Of a DNA stretch of 64,000 nucleotides, positions 32,699 through 43,985 are shown piece by piece. Numbering within the stretch: the first letter of the stretch is position 1; each line of letters opens with the position of its first letter. The stretch is from Sequoia sempervirens (Eukaryota; Streptophyta; Pinopsida; Cupressales; Cupressaceae): positions 397,268 through 461,267 of the forward strand of contig VDFB02187766.1 of assembly GCA_007258455.2 (NCBI GenBank), in the 5' to 3' direction. The notes beneath the pieces were generated by a model. The model made no database searches and had not been told where the DNA came from. It saw only the letters and a program-made list of their open reading frames with translations. The position numbers and the translations under genes are program-made.

Positions 32699-34463
32699 TT
32701 GAGTTATGATGAATCACATGGGCAAGAGGTGTGTCATCCCTTTAATGAGGACAATATGGAGTTATCACATCACAATCATTCTAGATTGTATTTGACCAAG
32801 CTTAGTTGCTTAGTCTGCAAGGTGGCCTGGCACGCTTTGTGGGTTCTTAGATTTGGCGGGAATAGTTCTAGTGAAGATTTCATCTCTATCTGCCTCACTG
32901 TGCTTGCCAAGATGGGTGGAGATAGGAAAAGAATTGAGCCAGACAACTTTGAGATGCACACAAGAAATGCTAAGGCTTGGAGTAAAGTTAAAAGTGGGGG
33001 GTTACTTCCTTTCCTAGAAAAACTCCATGGTTCCAATCAGGAGGCTACAAATATTTTTGAGAAAAATTGGGATAATGGGGATCTTACCCTTTTTCATAGG
33101 AAAGTTGAGCTCAATGAAAACCTTATAGCTGAAGTGACGGGAATGTCTACTAATGGGAAAAAAAATTCAGGGACAGGGTTTTCTCTGATGAAGTTGTCAT
33201 CAGATTTCTGAAAAAAGAGAAGGAAAGACTAAAACTGGTGAAAATTGCTAATAGCTACTTCGAAGCCGACACTATAAAAGCTCTATGGAGAAAGGTTTTT
33301 CATGTTATCATGGAGTACATAAATGTGGATGGTTGCTTCACTAGGGCCTACGACTATCACTTTTCCCTGCTCAACCATTTCCGCTACAAGATCAAGGTTT
33401 CTTTCCCCTACTATCTTCTCTATTATTTGAGAAATTTTTTGGATGACCACATGAAAAACCCTTGAAGATTCCCTATTTTTCATATTGGCCTAATTAGATT
33501 AATAGTTGAACATTACCAAAAAATGTTCGTCCCTGCTAATTTGGAAGCCTCCCCTAATTCTGAGAATGATGATACTAAACCCAGCTGCTCAGGATTTTTG
33601 CCCAATTTAAGTTTGTTTAGAATGGTCCTTAGCCCACCTGTTGTCCAAACTGGTAATAAAAAACCTAACCCCCTTAATGTGAAAGATCGCGTTGTGCCTA
33701 AGTCGGGAAGCCCTTCCCTTAAAACCAGAAGTGTTGATAAGAATCCTCCAGCTAAAAACCTTATCTCATACTCTGAAGATTCTCTTGACTCTGAGGAGTC
33801 TGGTGCTAACAAAACTGAGCCCTTTGCTGACCCATCATTGGATATAAATGCTAGAACTAGCTCTCCTGTTACTCCTAACCCTACTAATACTTGTTTCAAC
33901 ACTAATAGGGATCCCACTGTGGATGTTTTAGATTTAGATAGAAATAATGCTGATATCCATTTCAAACTTTCGAAATGGACTTTTCATGAAATTAACAAGC
34001 TAAAGATAAAAAATTGGGCCCTTCAAAGTAAACTGGAATATTTGGGAGCTATGGTTGCGGTGTTTGATAAGAAAGAGGTGGAACGAAGAGATTACGGTGT
34101 CAGTAAAGATACCCAGTACCAAGCTAGCAAGGACAAAAATGTTGAAATTGAGTTGGAGAAAATGAAAAATACTATCAAAATTATTGTCAAGCAAAACAAT
34201 CATATGGCCAAACACAATGCCATCATCATCAATGCCATGACTGAGAAATTGGACAAAGCTCAACAGGGGTCTTCGGTGGTTCATATGGAGGAAATCAACA
34301 AAAGAAACCAGGAGGAGGATGCTGGTATTTCTAAGAGAACCAGGGCCAATTTGAAGAGAAATGCTTCCCCCACTTCGTAAATGATTCAAACCTTTAAGAA
34401 GGGTGTTCAAGATATGCAGAACCTAGAGGCTGAGATAGAGTCTATCCTGAAGACTCTGGGTTA
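32699..34463 (+). pseudogene. LINE third coding region (ORF3 or pol extension)
   Basis: About 590 codons, in the RNase H frame, separated from it by one TGA and six bases. Part 1 (32699-33470), after one frameshift in an A-run at 33160: FLEKLHGSNQEATNIFEKNW, HRKVELNENLIAEVTGM, KIANSYFEADTIKALWRKVF, INVDGCFTRAYDYHFSLLNH, then a TGA and HIGLIRLIVEHYQK; a mixed alpha globular domain I cannot name. Part 2 (33523-34000): Ser/Pro/Asn-rich, disordered. Part 3 (34000-34463): Lys/Glu/Asn coiled coil, last residues SILKTLG with TAA at 34461. Only two stops and one shift in 590 codons, better preserved than ORF1. It lies inside the target duplications, so it travelled with the LINE or entered it later. 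Confidence 0.75.
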
Positions 34464-34666
34464 ATCACATCTGGTCTTTTTGTTGGATTTTTTGTTGGCT
34501 TTTTTTGTCTGAGCTTCCTGGTCTTTTGCAGGTGGCTACTCCTTGTTCTAGTTTTTTCCTTTTGTGTAGCTGGTTGTGTCTGGTGGAATTTTTTTTCCTT
34601 TCTTTGCTATTGTAAATTTTGTGGTTTTGGGTCCCTGTAAAACCCGTTTTACTCTTTATCAAAAAC
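34464..34666 (+). other. LINE 3' untranslated end
   Basis: T/G-rich 200 bp ending CTCTTTATCAAAAAC at the right target duplication. TTTATCAAAA is a common end in plant LINEs; the poly(A) tail is nearly absent. Confidence 0.75.
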
Positions 34667-34681
34667 AACAACATCCGCAGG
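34667..34681 (+). repeat. LINE target-site duplication, right copy
   Basis: AACAACATCCGCAGG, identical to 26703-26717. Confidence 0.95.
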
Positions 34682-35300
34682 AGGAATGGTGAGTGGCAGA
34701 GGGAACACCAAGTTCCTAAAGTTGGTGTACCAGTTAATGTCCTAGAAAGGCACCACATTGTACAAGGAAAACAAGAAGTGGTAGGGACGGGTTACCCTTT
34801 AACGATGCTCTTCGTGTGACTGGATGTGAAACCCACTCAGAAATGGTACCCATGGTACTACTACGTCTTCTTCAATATACTTTCGAAGGTCACTTACCTT
34901 TGGCAAGCCCATACCAAATGCAACATTAACCACCACCTCACCAAGGCCTCCAAGGTACTTCTTTAGAAATATTTCTAGCACTATGTGAAGAATCAATAGC
35001 TTGGGAACCTGGATGTCAAGCATAGACACAATGAAGTGAGAGCATACACAAATATTAACTATGTACTTATCTTCGTATTTAATGCAATCCCTCCCCAGAA
35101 CCCACTTCATCGCTACACTGGCCAGCGAATTCTTATTCTTCGTCATTCTTTTCAGTCGTCTAGTCGAGATTTCCCCTAGTAATGTTTTCTAGGATTTCTT
35201 GCAGACTAACCTAATATGGGTGTTCATGGTAGCAAGCTCTATGCAACTATCTAACACTAGCTCTACATAAATTTCCTGAGTCTAGCTCTATCCAAATTCT
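34682..35300 (-). pseudogene. Element A antisense ORF, main part
   Basis: Minus-strand frame open from about 35270, with an ATG at 35144-35146 and another at about 35232, giving 180-230 codons in all with the part left of the LINE. Visible: VLDSCIELATMNTHIRLVCK, MKWVLGRDCIKYEDKYIVNI, LLILHIVLEIFLKKYLGGLG, EVVVNVAFGMGLPKVSDLRK, YIEEDVVVPWVPFLSGFHIQ. Stops: TAA in ...EEHR*, TAG in ...VPF*DINW. Mixed alpha/beta composition, no known family recognised. It lies between integrase and the sense 3' ORF of element A, on the opposite strand, as the PMD ORF does in B. Confidence 0.6.
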
Positions 35301-35925
35301 ACTTAGTTGCCTAATGCTAAATTCTAAGCCAACTGCCTATTACAAATTCTGCTAAAATTGCTAAGTGTGATTTCGCTATTGCCTAAGTGCCTATTTATAT
35401 AAATAGCAAGGATATGTGTGGTAATTTTCATGTCATAATCATGATCGCTAATCGAGTATGAACTCGAAAATCACACTAGGGCTTGCTCAAATTCCCCACC
35501 TAGTTGCATCTGCTAGGTATGGTTTCTTGCGTGTAAGATTAATAAGAGCTAATTAATTAGCATAAGCTGATGGTAGTCATCAGCGATTGTCTATATGATT
35601 AGATTTTGATGTGTCATTCTGCAAGTGCTTCTCAAACTCCAAAGAGGAACACAAATCTTTTCAAGTGATTATTGTGCATCTTTGGGTTTAATTATTCCTT
35701 TTGGGATATTAATTGTCAAAGCATGAGAAGCCTAAGTTGCCTTCATATCACCGACTCAAGTTCCAAAGAAATCACCTCATACAACATGATTTCCAAATCA
35801 TCATTATGAATTATGGTCATTTCAAAATGACAAGTAATTCATTTCACACAAGAAAAAAAGTTGGCAATACATGTTGAATTTAATGCTAAAAGGCGGGCAT
35901 TGTTAGCTACCAAAGAAAGAAATAA
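35301..35925. promoter_or_regulatory. Divergent spacer of element A, left part, with symmetric TATA
   Basis: Non-coding between the antisense ORF (leftward) and the sense 3' ORF (rightward from 53112, after C is removed). A perfect 16-bp palindrome CTATTTATATAAATAG at 35391-35406 reads as a TATA box on both strands, 90-250 bp from the possible antisense starts. With 52973-53111 the spacer is about 760 bp. Promoter activity is inference. Confidence 0.4.
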
Positions 35926-35930
35926 CTAAG
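35926..35930 (+). repeat. Element C target-site duplication, left
   Basis: CTAAG, repeated at 52973-52977. Confidence 0.85.
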
Positions 35931-37228
35931 TGTAGACATGGAAAATGTACTGATTAACATTGCACATCTAATCTCGACTACTAACACCATTTCATCTTAA
36001 ATCATCCCTCGGTCTAGCCATTTAATCGAATACCCTTATTTGATTAAATTCATCAATCTTCCTCTCTTAATTAAATAAATCACTTATCTGATTAAGTCAT
36101 TCTTTCTTGTTAATTAAATCAATCGGTCTAATCCAATTATCCCTCTTTAATTAAATAATCAATTTTATTTAATTAAATCCCTAAAGTTCTATCTCATTAA
36201 ATTAAATAAATTAAAAACCTATTTGATTTAATCTAACTTCAGCACCTTTAATTAAATAAATAAAAAATCTTTATTTAATTAATCCTTTTTATCATTTTCT
36301 TCTCATCTTTTTATTTAAATTAACCCATAAATCTAAGTCAAATTTGTCACATCATCTAATCCTTCATTAAATTAATTAACCTTTAATTAATTTAATCCTA
36401 ATTTGTGTCCCATCCTCTAGCTTTTGCCACTTGCACATCAAACTAGATTTAATTCATTTATTAAATCCCTATTTTCTCTCAACATGGCATAATAGAGAAT
36501 ATTCCTTCAAATTTGAATTCAAATCCAAGTGGACTTTGTCCTTCCAACAAGGCATTTATTTCATCTTACATGTCCTTCTGCATTGAGCCAAGCAGCCATT
36601 ACTCCATTTGACTCTCCTTCCACCTTGTCATTTCACCATTTTCAAATTTCAAATTTATGCATTTATGGGTACATTCATCAAAATGTGCACATCCTTCATC
36701 CATCCATCTTTTGACAAGTGGCACCTTGCCATTGGTTGAATGTTAGTCCCACATTGCTTCATTTTGGGAATTTCTCCAACTTGTCATTCTATAAATAAGA
36801 GGCTTCATTCCTCATTTAGCATCCATAATTTGAGCAAACTTACTATACTCAAATCCATACTCAAGCATAGTAATTCTCATCTATTCTATCAAGTTTTATA
36901 ACTAGGTTATACAAATTTTCATCATGGAGCATGTTTGAATCTTCATCAAGTGGATCACTCTTTATCACAAATCAATCTTGCATCATAAGAGTTGGAAAGG
37001 GCCAAATTTTCACATCAAATTGGCACCAATTTCCCCATGGGATCACGAGTTTTCTTGTTTAATTAGGATTCAATCTCTCTTATTGCTTTCTTATTGTGTT
37101 CTTCATTTCATTTCATAATTTAATCTTTGTAAATGGATTCCATGGGGAACTTAGATTCTAACTTGTATTTCAATCTTCTAATATGTGTATTTGTTGTGTT
37201 TTGTAGGTGGTAGGATCTTTGGTTCACA
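35931..37228 (+). repeat. Element C 5' LTR
   Basis: TGTAGACATGG ... GGTTCACA. Mate at 51674-52972. AT-rich left third with TTAATTAAAT steps; a TATA-type CTATAAATAAGAGG at about 36790 is the likely promoter, followed by the transcribed R region. Confidence 0.95.
36789..36802 (+). promoter_or_regulatory. Element C LTR TATA box
   Basis: CTATAAATAAGAGG in the 5' LTR, kept as CTATAAATAAGAGG in the 3' LTR at about 52531. Preceded by CATTGGTTGAATG (CAAT-like) about 50 bp upstream. Position within the LTR and conservation in both copies support a core promoter. Confidence 0.6.
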
Positions 37229-37230
37229 TT

Positions 37231-37248
37231 TGGTGCTAGAAGGAGGGC
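37231..37248 (+). other. Element C primer binding site
   Basis: TGGTGCTAGAAGGAGGGC two bases after the LTR end; starts TGG as required for a tRNA 3' end. The tRNA was not identified. Confidence 0.65.
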
Positions 37249-37289
37249 TTGAATTACAAATCTAACACGTTTTTTTTTAATTTTTTCTA

Positions 37290-37570
37290 TTTTTTGACAT
37301 TTTTGCTCATTAATCCCAGTTATTGTGTTTTTGCACATTGTTTTGATGCTTTTGCACACTGTTTCAACACTTTTGCACACTGTTTGGGCGCTTCTACACA
37401 CTGTTATAACACTTCTACACACTATTTCGGTGCTTCTGCACAATGTTTCAATGCTTCTATAGATCTTTTGGCACTTTTTCACATTCTTTTAGTGCTTCTG
37501 CACATCTTTTGGCACTTCTGCACATTCTTTTAGTGCATATGCACACTGTTTTAGTGCTTTTATAGTCATT
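37290..37570 (+). repeat. Element C leader array
   Basis: About twelve degenerate units of 21-23 bp around TTTTAGTGCTTCTGCACACT, in the place where B has its TTTAGCGCAT array. Consecutive units can pair with little else; the minus-strand Arg/Ser/Thr/Val-rich open stretch here is an artefact of the repeat. Confidence 0.75.
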
Positions 37571-40080
37571 TTTAAAATGGTGATATCTTGGTCATACAAA
37601 GGTGTTTTTTTAAACTTTTTTTTTTGAAATGGGGTATAATTTCGTAAGATATCCAATGGTGTAGGTTTTTATTAACTTTTATGGAATTAAAATTTTCAAT
37701 TTTACATCTAAAGTCAAATCACATTATAACTTGGTCTAAGTTTTAGGGTTTTTATGCTTAATGATTCATCTAACCCTTATATCCTCTTGTTTCTTGATCT
37801 CATCTAACATTTTGAGAACTTTTTTAGGTTAGGAAATAAAAAAGGGGAGGAGGAAACAAAAGAAAAGCTTCTTATGACATCATTTCTCTATTGTATCAAG
37901 TGTCTTTATATGCTCTTGGAAGCAATTATAATTCCAAGTTTAATTATTTTATCTCTTCAAGCTTTTAGGACTCAATACATTTCAATTTGGGCTCTAAAAA
38001 GAACAAGAAAAAAGGATTAAAAAGAACCTTAGGAAAAGTAATCTCATCTAAAAGGGTAATGGGCTTCTCTCGCGCCTCACGATGATCTTGAGAATCAAAA
38101 GGTGTTTTGGTGATCTTAAGTTGGGTAAATTAATTACATCGACATTTAATTTTGGGATTAAAATTGAAAAAAACATCTTCCAAGTGTGAGAGGAACATAT
38201 TGCATGGTTCTCCCTTTGTTTCTAAACGAAGGTTGATCAAACTATGGATATGTTTTTTGATTTTTTTTATCTTAGAGGGATTTCCTTGGGGAAAAAGTAC
38301 TTGCCCAAGGGAATGACTCAATCAGTAACACACTAAAGCCAAGTGTATTTCCAGCCAGGATATAAAAGTGGTTACTGGAACAAAGGCCAGCATCACACAG
38401 TTGGTTCTGATGAGAAGGGAAGTAATGATCTCTCACCTCGATGGATCAACTCCTATGAAAGAAAAGTTTGTATTAAAACCCTTGTTATAGAAAGGACAAA
38501 ATACCTATCTATTTGTTGGTGCAAGAATGGTCGTTCTGAAGCCGCCCCACACTTTTTACAGTTTTTAGTGGAAATGGAAAGTATGCCATGGGAGTTCCAT
38601 GGGTATTGATGCTTGGCTTCCCCGAGAAGTGAGAGTTGTGGAGGGGAGCCAGTGGGGTCAAGCATCTAACCATTCACTAAAAATAAGCATAGTTGGACTT
38701 GTCCAAGTGGGGACTCAACAAATATAGTCTTTCATATCCATAGGATTATGCTTGTTCTTGGTTACAAAACACTTTTCTTGTTCATAAACACTGGGAATTT
38801 TTTTTTTAGCATTTGTCATCAAAAAATAAAACCCTTTAGGAATCAAATACAATTGACCAAATTCATATGTTATTTCTTGCCCTTGGGATTTTATCCTTAG
38901 AGGTTTCTAAACAATTGGATTTATACCTCAATTTTCTTACTAAAGTAAAATATAGGTAACCCTTGCATTTATTTCATCAAAATTCCACAAGACATATTTT
39001 ATGGTATGAGAAGAAGTTGAGACATTGGACATCTAATTTGAAAATCTAATCAAGAAGTACTTATGGTAAAATGAAGTCATTAATCAAAGACTAAATACAA
39101 TTGAAATCCACACATGTGTCCCAAATGATTTCACGCAAGATCAAGATCAAGAAACCAAAGGTAAAAGATCTTAGTTCGAAAGATCACCAAAAGCTTCTCT
39201 CAACACTATATGAATTTAGACAAAGACTACTTTTTAACATTTACATAAAATCTTCAAGAAACAATCTTGGTTTGTACTCATTCTATTATTGTCAAAACCT
39301 AAATATTTTTAGGGAGTTTGAGCATCTTGTTTAGAGAAAAGCATGTTCTTCAAAACCAAGGTCTAGAAAGCAAGTGTCTTTTTAGGTAAACCTAGGATTA
39401 AAATCAAACCTTCATCCATCTTGCAAACATCAAACCAAAAATAATCTCATTATCAACTCTTTGAAAGTCTTGGAAAAGTCCTTCATGTTAAACTTTGGAA
39501 AAATCATTTGAAACCAATCCAAAATTATCTTGTTTGATTAGATATCTGTAGATGCATCCTTCTCCACATATTTAGTCAAATTATCAAACCTTGTGGAAAA
39601 AATTATCCCTTGATAAACATCCAACATCTTGGGATTTAGGAGTTCGTAATCCAAAATCAAAACCCCATCAAAAAACCATCTTGTTTGGTTAGGTGTGTTT
39701 AGATGAATCCTTCTTCTCACACTTAGTCAAATTAGCATCTTGAGGATAAATTTTCTCTAGGACAATATCCAACCTCTTAGATTTTATGAGTTCACAATCC
39801 AAATCCAAATCAAATAAAATCTAATCCCAAATCAAAATCAAACATCAAATCCAAGTCTTAAAGTTTAACATATCCTTCAATATTTCTCAAGAGTTCTAAA
39901 ACATTCATATCATCCACCTTTGCTTCATTTCACTATCATACTTTTTATCCTTAAAACATCCTAAAATTTCTCTTTTGTACCTAAAGTTAGATCAATCTAA
40001 AGAATTAGAGATTCACTTCCCACATTCTTGAAAATTGATCCCTATTTTATGGTGCAAACTAGATCACAACACAAGAGGAA
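37571..40080 (+). other. Element C untranslated leader
   Basis: About 2.5 kb without a supported ORF. Contains the block shared with B (38288-38321) and a GC-richer stretch around 38340-38660. Otherwise nothing recognised. Confidence 0.6.
38288..38321 (+). promoter_or_regulatory. Leader block conserved between C and B
   Basis: GGGAAAAAGTACTTGCCC followed by AAGGGAATGACTCAA; mate of 10261-10295 in B. Confidence 0.55.
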
Positions 40081-40081
40081 C

Positions 40082-42629
40082 ATGGAAACCAACAAAGAAA
40101 CATCTACTTTGAGTGACTTGAGTCAAACTGCTCCCGAAATAAACCTATTGGGTTCAGTAGTCTATTAATTAACCTTCCTCCACTTTCACAAGACCATCAA
40201 GAGGAAGGTGTCCAAGTGGAGGATCTTTCCAATAATCCCTTTGGAATGTCACATCATGAAATCATTGAAATGGTTCAAAATTCAAAGAATCATAAGATTA
40301 TAAACATCATGATGAAACTCAATACCTCAATATACATGCTTGAATTAGAAAAACAAGGGGCTAAACTCCCCTCCAATTTTGATTTGAGCACTATTGTGGA
40401 ACCATATTGTGGGGCCATGCCCCCAATCTCATCCACCATCCCCATTTCATCTACAAATCCATTCCAAAACATCACTCAAAACATCCTACAAATCACATCA
40501 TTTATTGCTCCAACTCAACCTATTGTTAACAAGGGAAGCACATTTCTTAATGCATTGAAAACACACCCCCTCGTAAAAAATTAGGATTTGGATGCGAACA
40601 CCATCTTAGAATAGTTCATACCCAAAAATCCATCACATCCATATGTCCCTCTCACCTTTCATGATCCAAATGACCCATCATCATTATCATTTCATGCGAC
40701 ACCCCAAACCTCTCTCCCCATAACCTCACAAGGAGAAGGAGATATACTTGGACCAGGGGGAATCTTTGACACTACATCATCATTCCCTCAAGGAATTTTT
40801 CCACTCACATTTCTAGCACTCCATCCCTTTCCATCAATATCCACATCACCTCTCGATTTAGGGCTTCCCCCTTTACCAAATATCAATCAACAAAATCAAT
40901 TCATCCCTTCAATCGTTAATCAAAATACCATACAAAATCCTTCCATATTTTCATCAACATCGCAACAACAGATGGAAACCATCCCAAGAACGTAAGACAC
41001 ATCATCAACCATCCCTCAAAACATGGTCTCGCAAGGACCAAACACATCAATCGCACCATCCACCACTCAAATCCAAAACATCAATACGACGATGCCTCTC
41101 ATCACCACAACAAGCACCATTCCAAATCCACCTCCACCACCACCACCACCAAACTTGAACACATAAAAAAAATACAGTATTGTGTTGCAATTCACTTAGT
41201 AGGTCGCCTATCAGAAGGCACTACAACAAATCCAAAACTGACAAGCTGCACAACTAGCCACTCAGCAAGTTTACCAAGCTACTAAAGCTACCCAAGTCGC
41301 ACAACAAGCACAACATGCACAACAGGCTACACAAGCTCAAACCTTATTACAATAACAAGCACAAAAAGCAACCCAAGCTGCTCAAACAACACAGGTTGCA
41401 CAAGCTACCCAACAAGCACAATCCCAAACTCAGGCACAAGCGCAAGCTCAAGCCCAATACCAAGCTCAAAAAGCACAAGCACATGCACAGGCACAAGCAC
41501 AATATCTTGCACAACAACAAGTAGCCCAATAACAAGCATATCAACAAGTGCTAAAACAATACCAAGAGTAGCAAGAAGCAACCTGATTAGCAACCCAATG
41601 ACAAGCGTTGTTGGTGCAACAACAAAAGAAACAAGCTCAACAAGAAGCACTATTAGCACAACAACAAGCGTTGTTGGCACAACAACAATTGCAAGCATAC
41701 TTGGCATAGCAGAATGTGCAAACACCATCCATCAACATAGCAACCAATCCACCCATCCCACCAACAATTGAACCACCTAAAAACACTTTCATTCCACCCC
41801 TTGATCCACAAAATGATGTGACAACACAAATCAAGTTTCTCTCGCAATAAGTGCTTGATCTTTAATCAGGGCAAACCACGAAAACACCTAGCAACTTGTT
41901 TCTTTATCCATTCAATGCGAGCTTTGTAATGAAACCATTCTCGAAGGGATTTGAGATCCCCAAGTTTGAAAAATACTGTGGGATGGGAAACCATAAAAAT
42001 CACATCAAGGAATTCTAGGTTCATTGTGTGGAAGTCGCATATGACGATACCTATCTAATGCAACTATTTCCTAGAAGTCTGGTTGGCAGTGCCATGGAAT
42101 GGTTCTCTCGCCTTCCTCCTTGCATCAAGAATTTCCAAGAAATAGTAGACACATTCATCAAAAATTATGCATTCAATATCAGAATGGATGTCAGTCTAGA
42201 GGAACTATTGGCTCTGAAACTAGGTAAGAATGAATTATTTGCTTCATTCCTACAATGACGACGATCGAAGGCCAATTAGAGCAAATGGGTCATGCCCGAG
42301 GAACCACAAGTGTGCACTATCATATCCAACCTTGATGGAGCCTTGGCATTCCATCTTAAAGTGCAAGGAATCACCACATCCAACTAGTTGATCTCTAAGG
42401 TGCTCAACATCGAATGAGTCCTTATGACACAACCAAAAGGATCACCTGCATATCTTGAGCAATAGAGCAATCACCCATCCACCAATTACAATGAAAAACT
42501 TCGCACATGGAAAAAGAACCAAAACATTACCAATGATGGTGTTGTCGATGCCAAAGTTGTCATGAGTGCCCCTCAGTAAAACACACCCGCACACCAACAA
42601 CAAGACAAAAACCACCATCAAAACAAGCA
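40082..42629 (+). pseudogene. Element C gag, part 1
   Basis: ATG at 40082, then a shift near 40155 into the frame of MEDLSNNPFGMSHHEIIEMV and YMLELEKQGAKLPSNFDLST, which match B's gag start. A Pro/Ser/Thr-rich linker (40400-41200) and a Gln/Ala-rich tract (41205-41730) follow, then the gag core: FEIPKFEKYCGMGN, YLMQLFPRSLVGSAMEWFSR, FIKNYAFNIRMD. The Gln/Ala tract is absent from B. Many stops, mostly TAA and TAG where Gln is expected. The MITE interrupts at 42630. Confidence 0.8.
41205..41730 (+). other. Gln/Ala-rich tract in element C gag
   Basis: About 175 codons, nearly all Gln or Ala with Thr, Tyr, Leu and Val, e.g. QAQAQAQAQYQAQKAQAHAQ. Expected to form a long helix / coiled coil or a prion-like segment. 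Encoded by CAA/CAG and GCA/GCT mixtures, so kept as protein rather than as a pure microsatellite. In-frame TAA/TAG occur at Gln positions. Other frames give spurious Leu/Cys- and Lys/His-rich open stretches. Confidence 0.8.
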
Positions 42630-43349
42630 GGGTATGTGCAGGATCATTATGGAAAAAGCAAGCCCTTAAGTGGCAAGAAATTCAAAAAAATTAGAGTTAG
42701 GCAACTTGACGTAAAAATTTGAATAAGTTATCTATATTATTTAAAAATATGTAAGAATAGAATCAATAGAAAATTGAATGTAGTTTCTAAACTACTAGGT
42801 TTATTTCAAAAAAAAAATCTATTTGGCAAACATTTGAAATTTCAATGCAGTAGTACTTAAATTTTAGGGAAAAAATAAGGTGTCTGTCATTGGCCCTATA
42901 CAATAAAATGATAATATGTTTTATAAGATTTTAGATATAAGTAGAGGACTCATGTCCCAATGTGATGCATATTTTTGTGTAATTTTTTTTGATAAATAAT
43001 TAATTATGAAATTTTTATTACAAATTTTAAAAATATAAATGCCATTATGTTTGACCACCTTAGCAGTCAAAATCATAATTTTTATTTATTTTTTTTAATC
43101 CTATAGTATCACGGAAGCATATAATGTATGTTTTGGATTCAAAAAATGTGATACTATTTAAATGTAATAATGAATCAATAGATCATTAAATATCATCTCT
43201 ATCAAATCATTCTCAATGGAAATCTAAGGGTATCTCCTTTAAAACCTTTTTTAGTTTCATCAATTTTTGGGTAAAAAAGTCATCGACCACGGGCCATCAT
43301 ATCATTTACATATTTCCCTTTTTGGCCCATCATGATCCTGCACATACCC
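42630..43349 (+). mobile_element. MITE copy 2 (complete, 720 bp)
   Basis: Terminal inverted repeats GGGTATGTGCAGGATCAT on both ends (18 bp perfect, more with mismatches). No coding capacity. Aligns with copy 3 (60077-60857) over most of its length, e.g. AGTAGAGGACTCATGTCCCA inside both. Flanks AGCA and ATCA may be a decayed 4-bp duplication. Confidence 0.92.
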
Positions 43350-43985
43350 ATCATCAAGCTAATACAAAGACACAACAACCAAACAATCAAGCAATCAACA
43401 ATGCCAATGATCAAAGGGGACCCCCCTAGTAAAAAAATTTCCACGAAGCGGAAATATGCTTCCCTTAGAGAGCCACTCGAGGTCATCATGAAGAAATTGA
43501 TAAATGAAAACCTCATCAAAGCTCCTAGCTATGAGAATTACCAAGAACCAAATGTGAAACCACCCTGGTACAATGAAAATCAGCTCTATGACTTCCACAA
43601 AATCAAAGGGTACACCACTAATAGTTGCATGAGGTTGAAAAACCTAATCCAAGACCTCATTAATCAAAAAATCATAAATGTGCAGCAACCAACAAGAAAT
43701 CAAAACCTCAAAATCTACATCAATTCAATGCCTTACCATAACAATAAAGGGAACAATATCATTGATAAGGGGAAAGATACCTTCAAGATCATGAATCATG
43801 TGTATGACCATGTCGTCACATCCTTGGATGAGTATTGTGCTACCATCACCATCAAAGGATCCCATGGTGATTTTGGAGTCACCACAAAAGGAAAAAAAAT
43901 CACCATTGTAGGATCATCTCAGCCAAACAAAGCACCCACGCCTAACCCAAGATCTGTTCCCAACAACTACAATGTCCTAGATTAG
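43350..43985 (+). pseudogene. Element C gag, part 2 and start of pol
   Basis: Resumes after the MITE: LREPLEVIMKKLINENLIKA, YQEPNVKPPWYNENQLYDFH and KGYTTNSCMRLKNLIQDLI, collinear with B's gag end. The zinc knuckle has lost two ligands relative to B: first Cys to Tyr and second His to Tyr (both consistent with G-to-A / C-to-T changes). Ends at TAG 43983. Confidence 0.8.

Larger units (their letters stand above)
26718..34666 (+). mobile_element. L1-type LINE, 7.9 kb, with a third coding region
   Basis: Bounded by perfect 15-bp target duplications. Order: ORF1 with zinc knuckle, ORF2 with AP endonuclease, RT, zf-RVT and RNase H, then an extra region of about 590 codons, and a short 3' end (...TTATCAAAAAC) with only a stub of poly(A). 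Plant L1-type LINEs with a C-terminal RNase H are well known and usually run 6-7 kb. The site lies inside the antisense ORF of element A. Confidence 0.9.

Noticed and set aside
37120..37482. 120-codon minus-strand Cys/Arg/Ser/Val repeat protein
   Set aside because: Read-through of the C leader array; the period comes from the DNA repeat.
41315..41847. Lys/His/Asn-rich plus-strand and Leu/Cys/Val-rich minus-strand open stretches
   Set aside because: Frame shadows of the Gln/Ala tract of element C gag.
42976..43130. T/A-rich runs in the MITE as a possible LINE poly(A) end
   Set aside because: They lie inside the MITE bounded by its terminal inverted repeats and align with copy 3.
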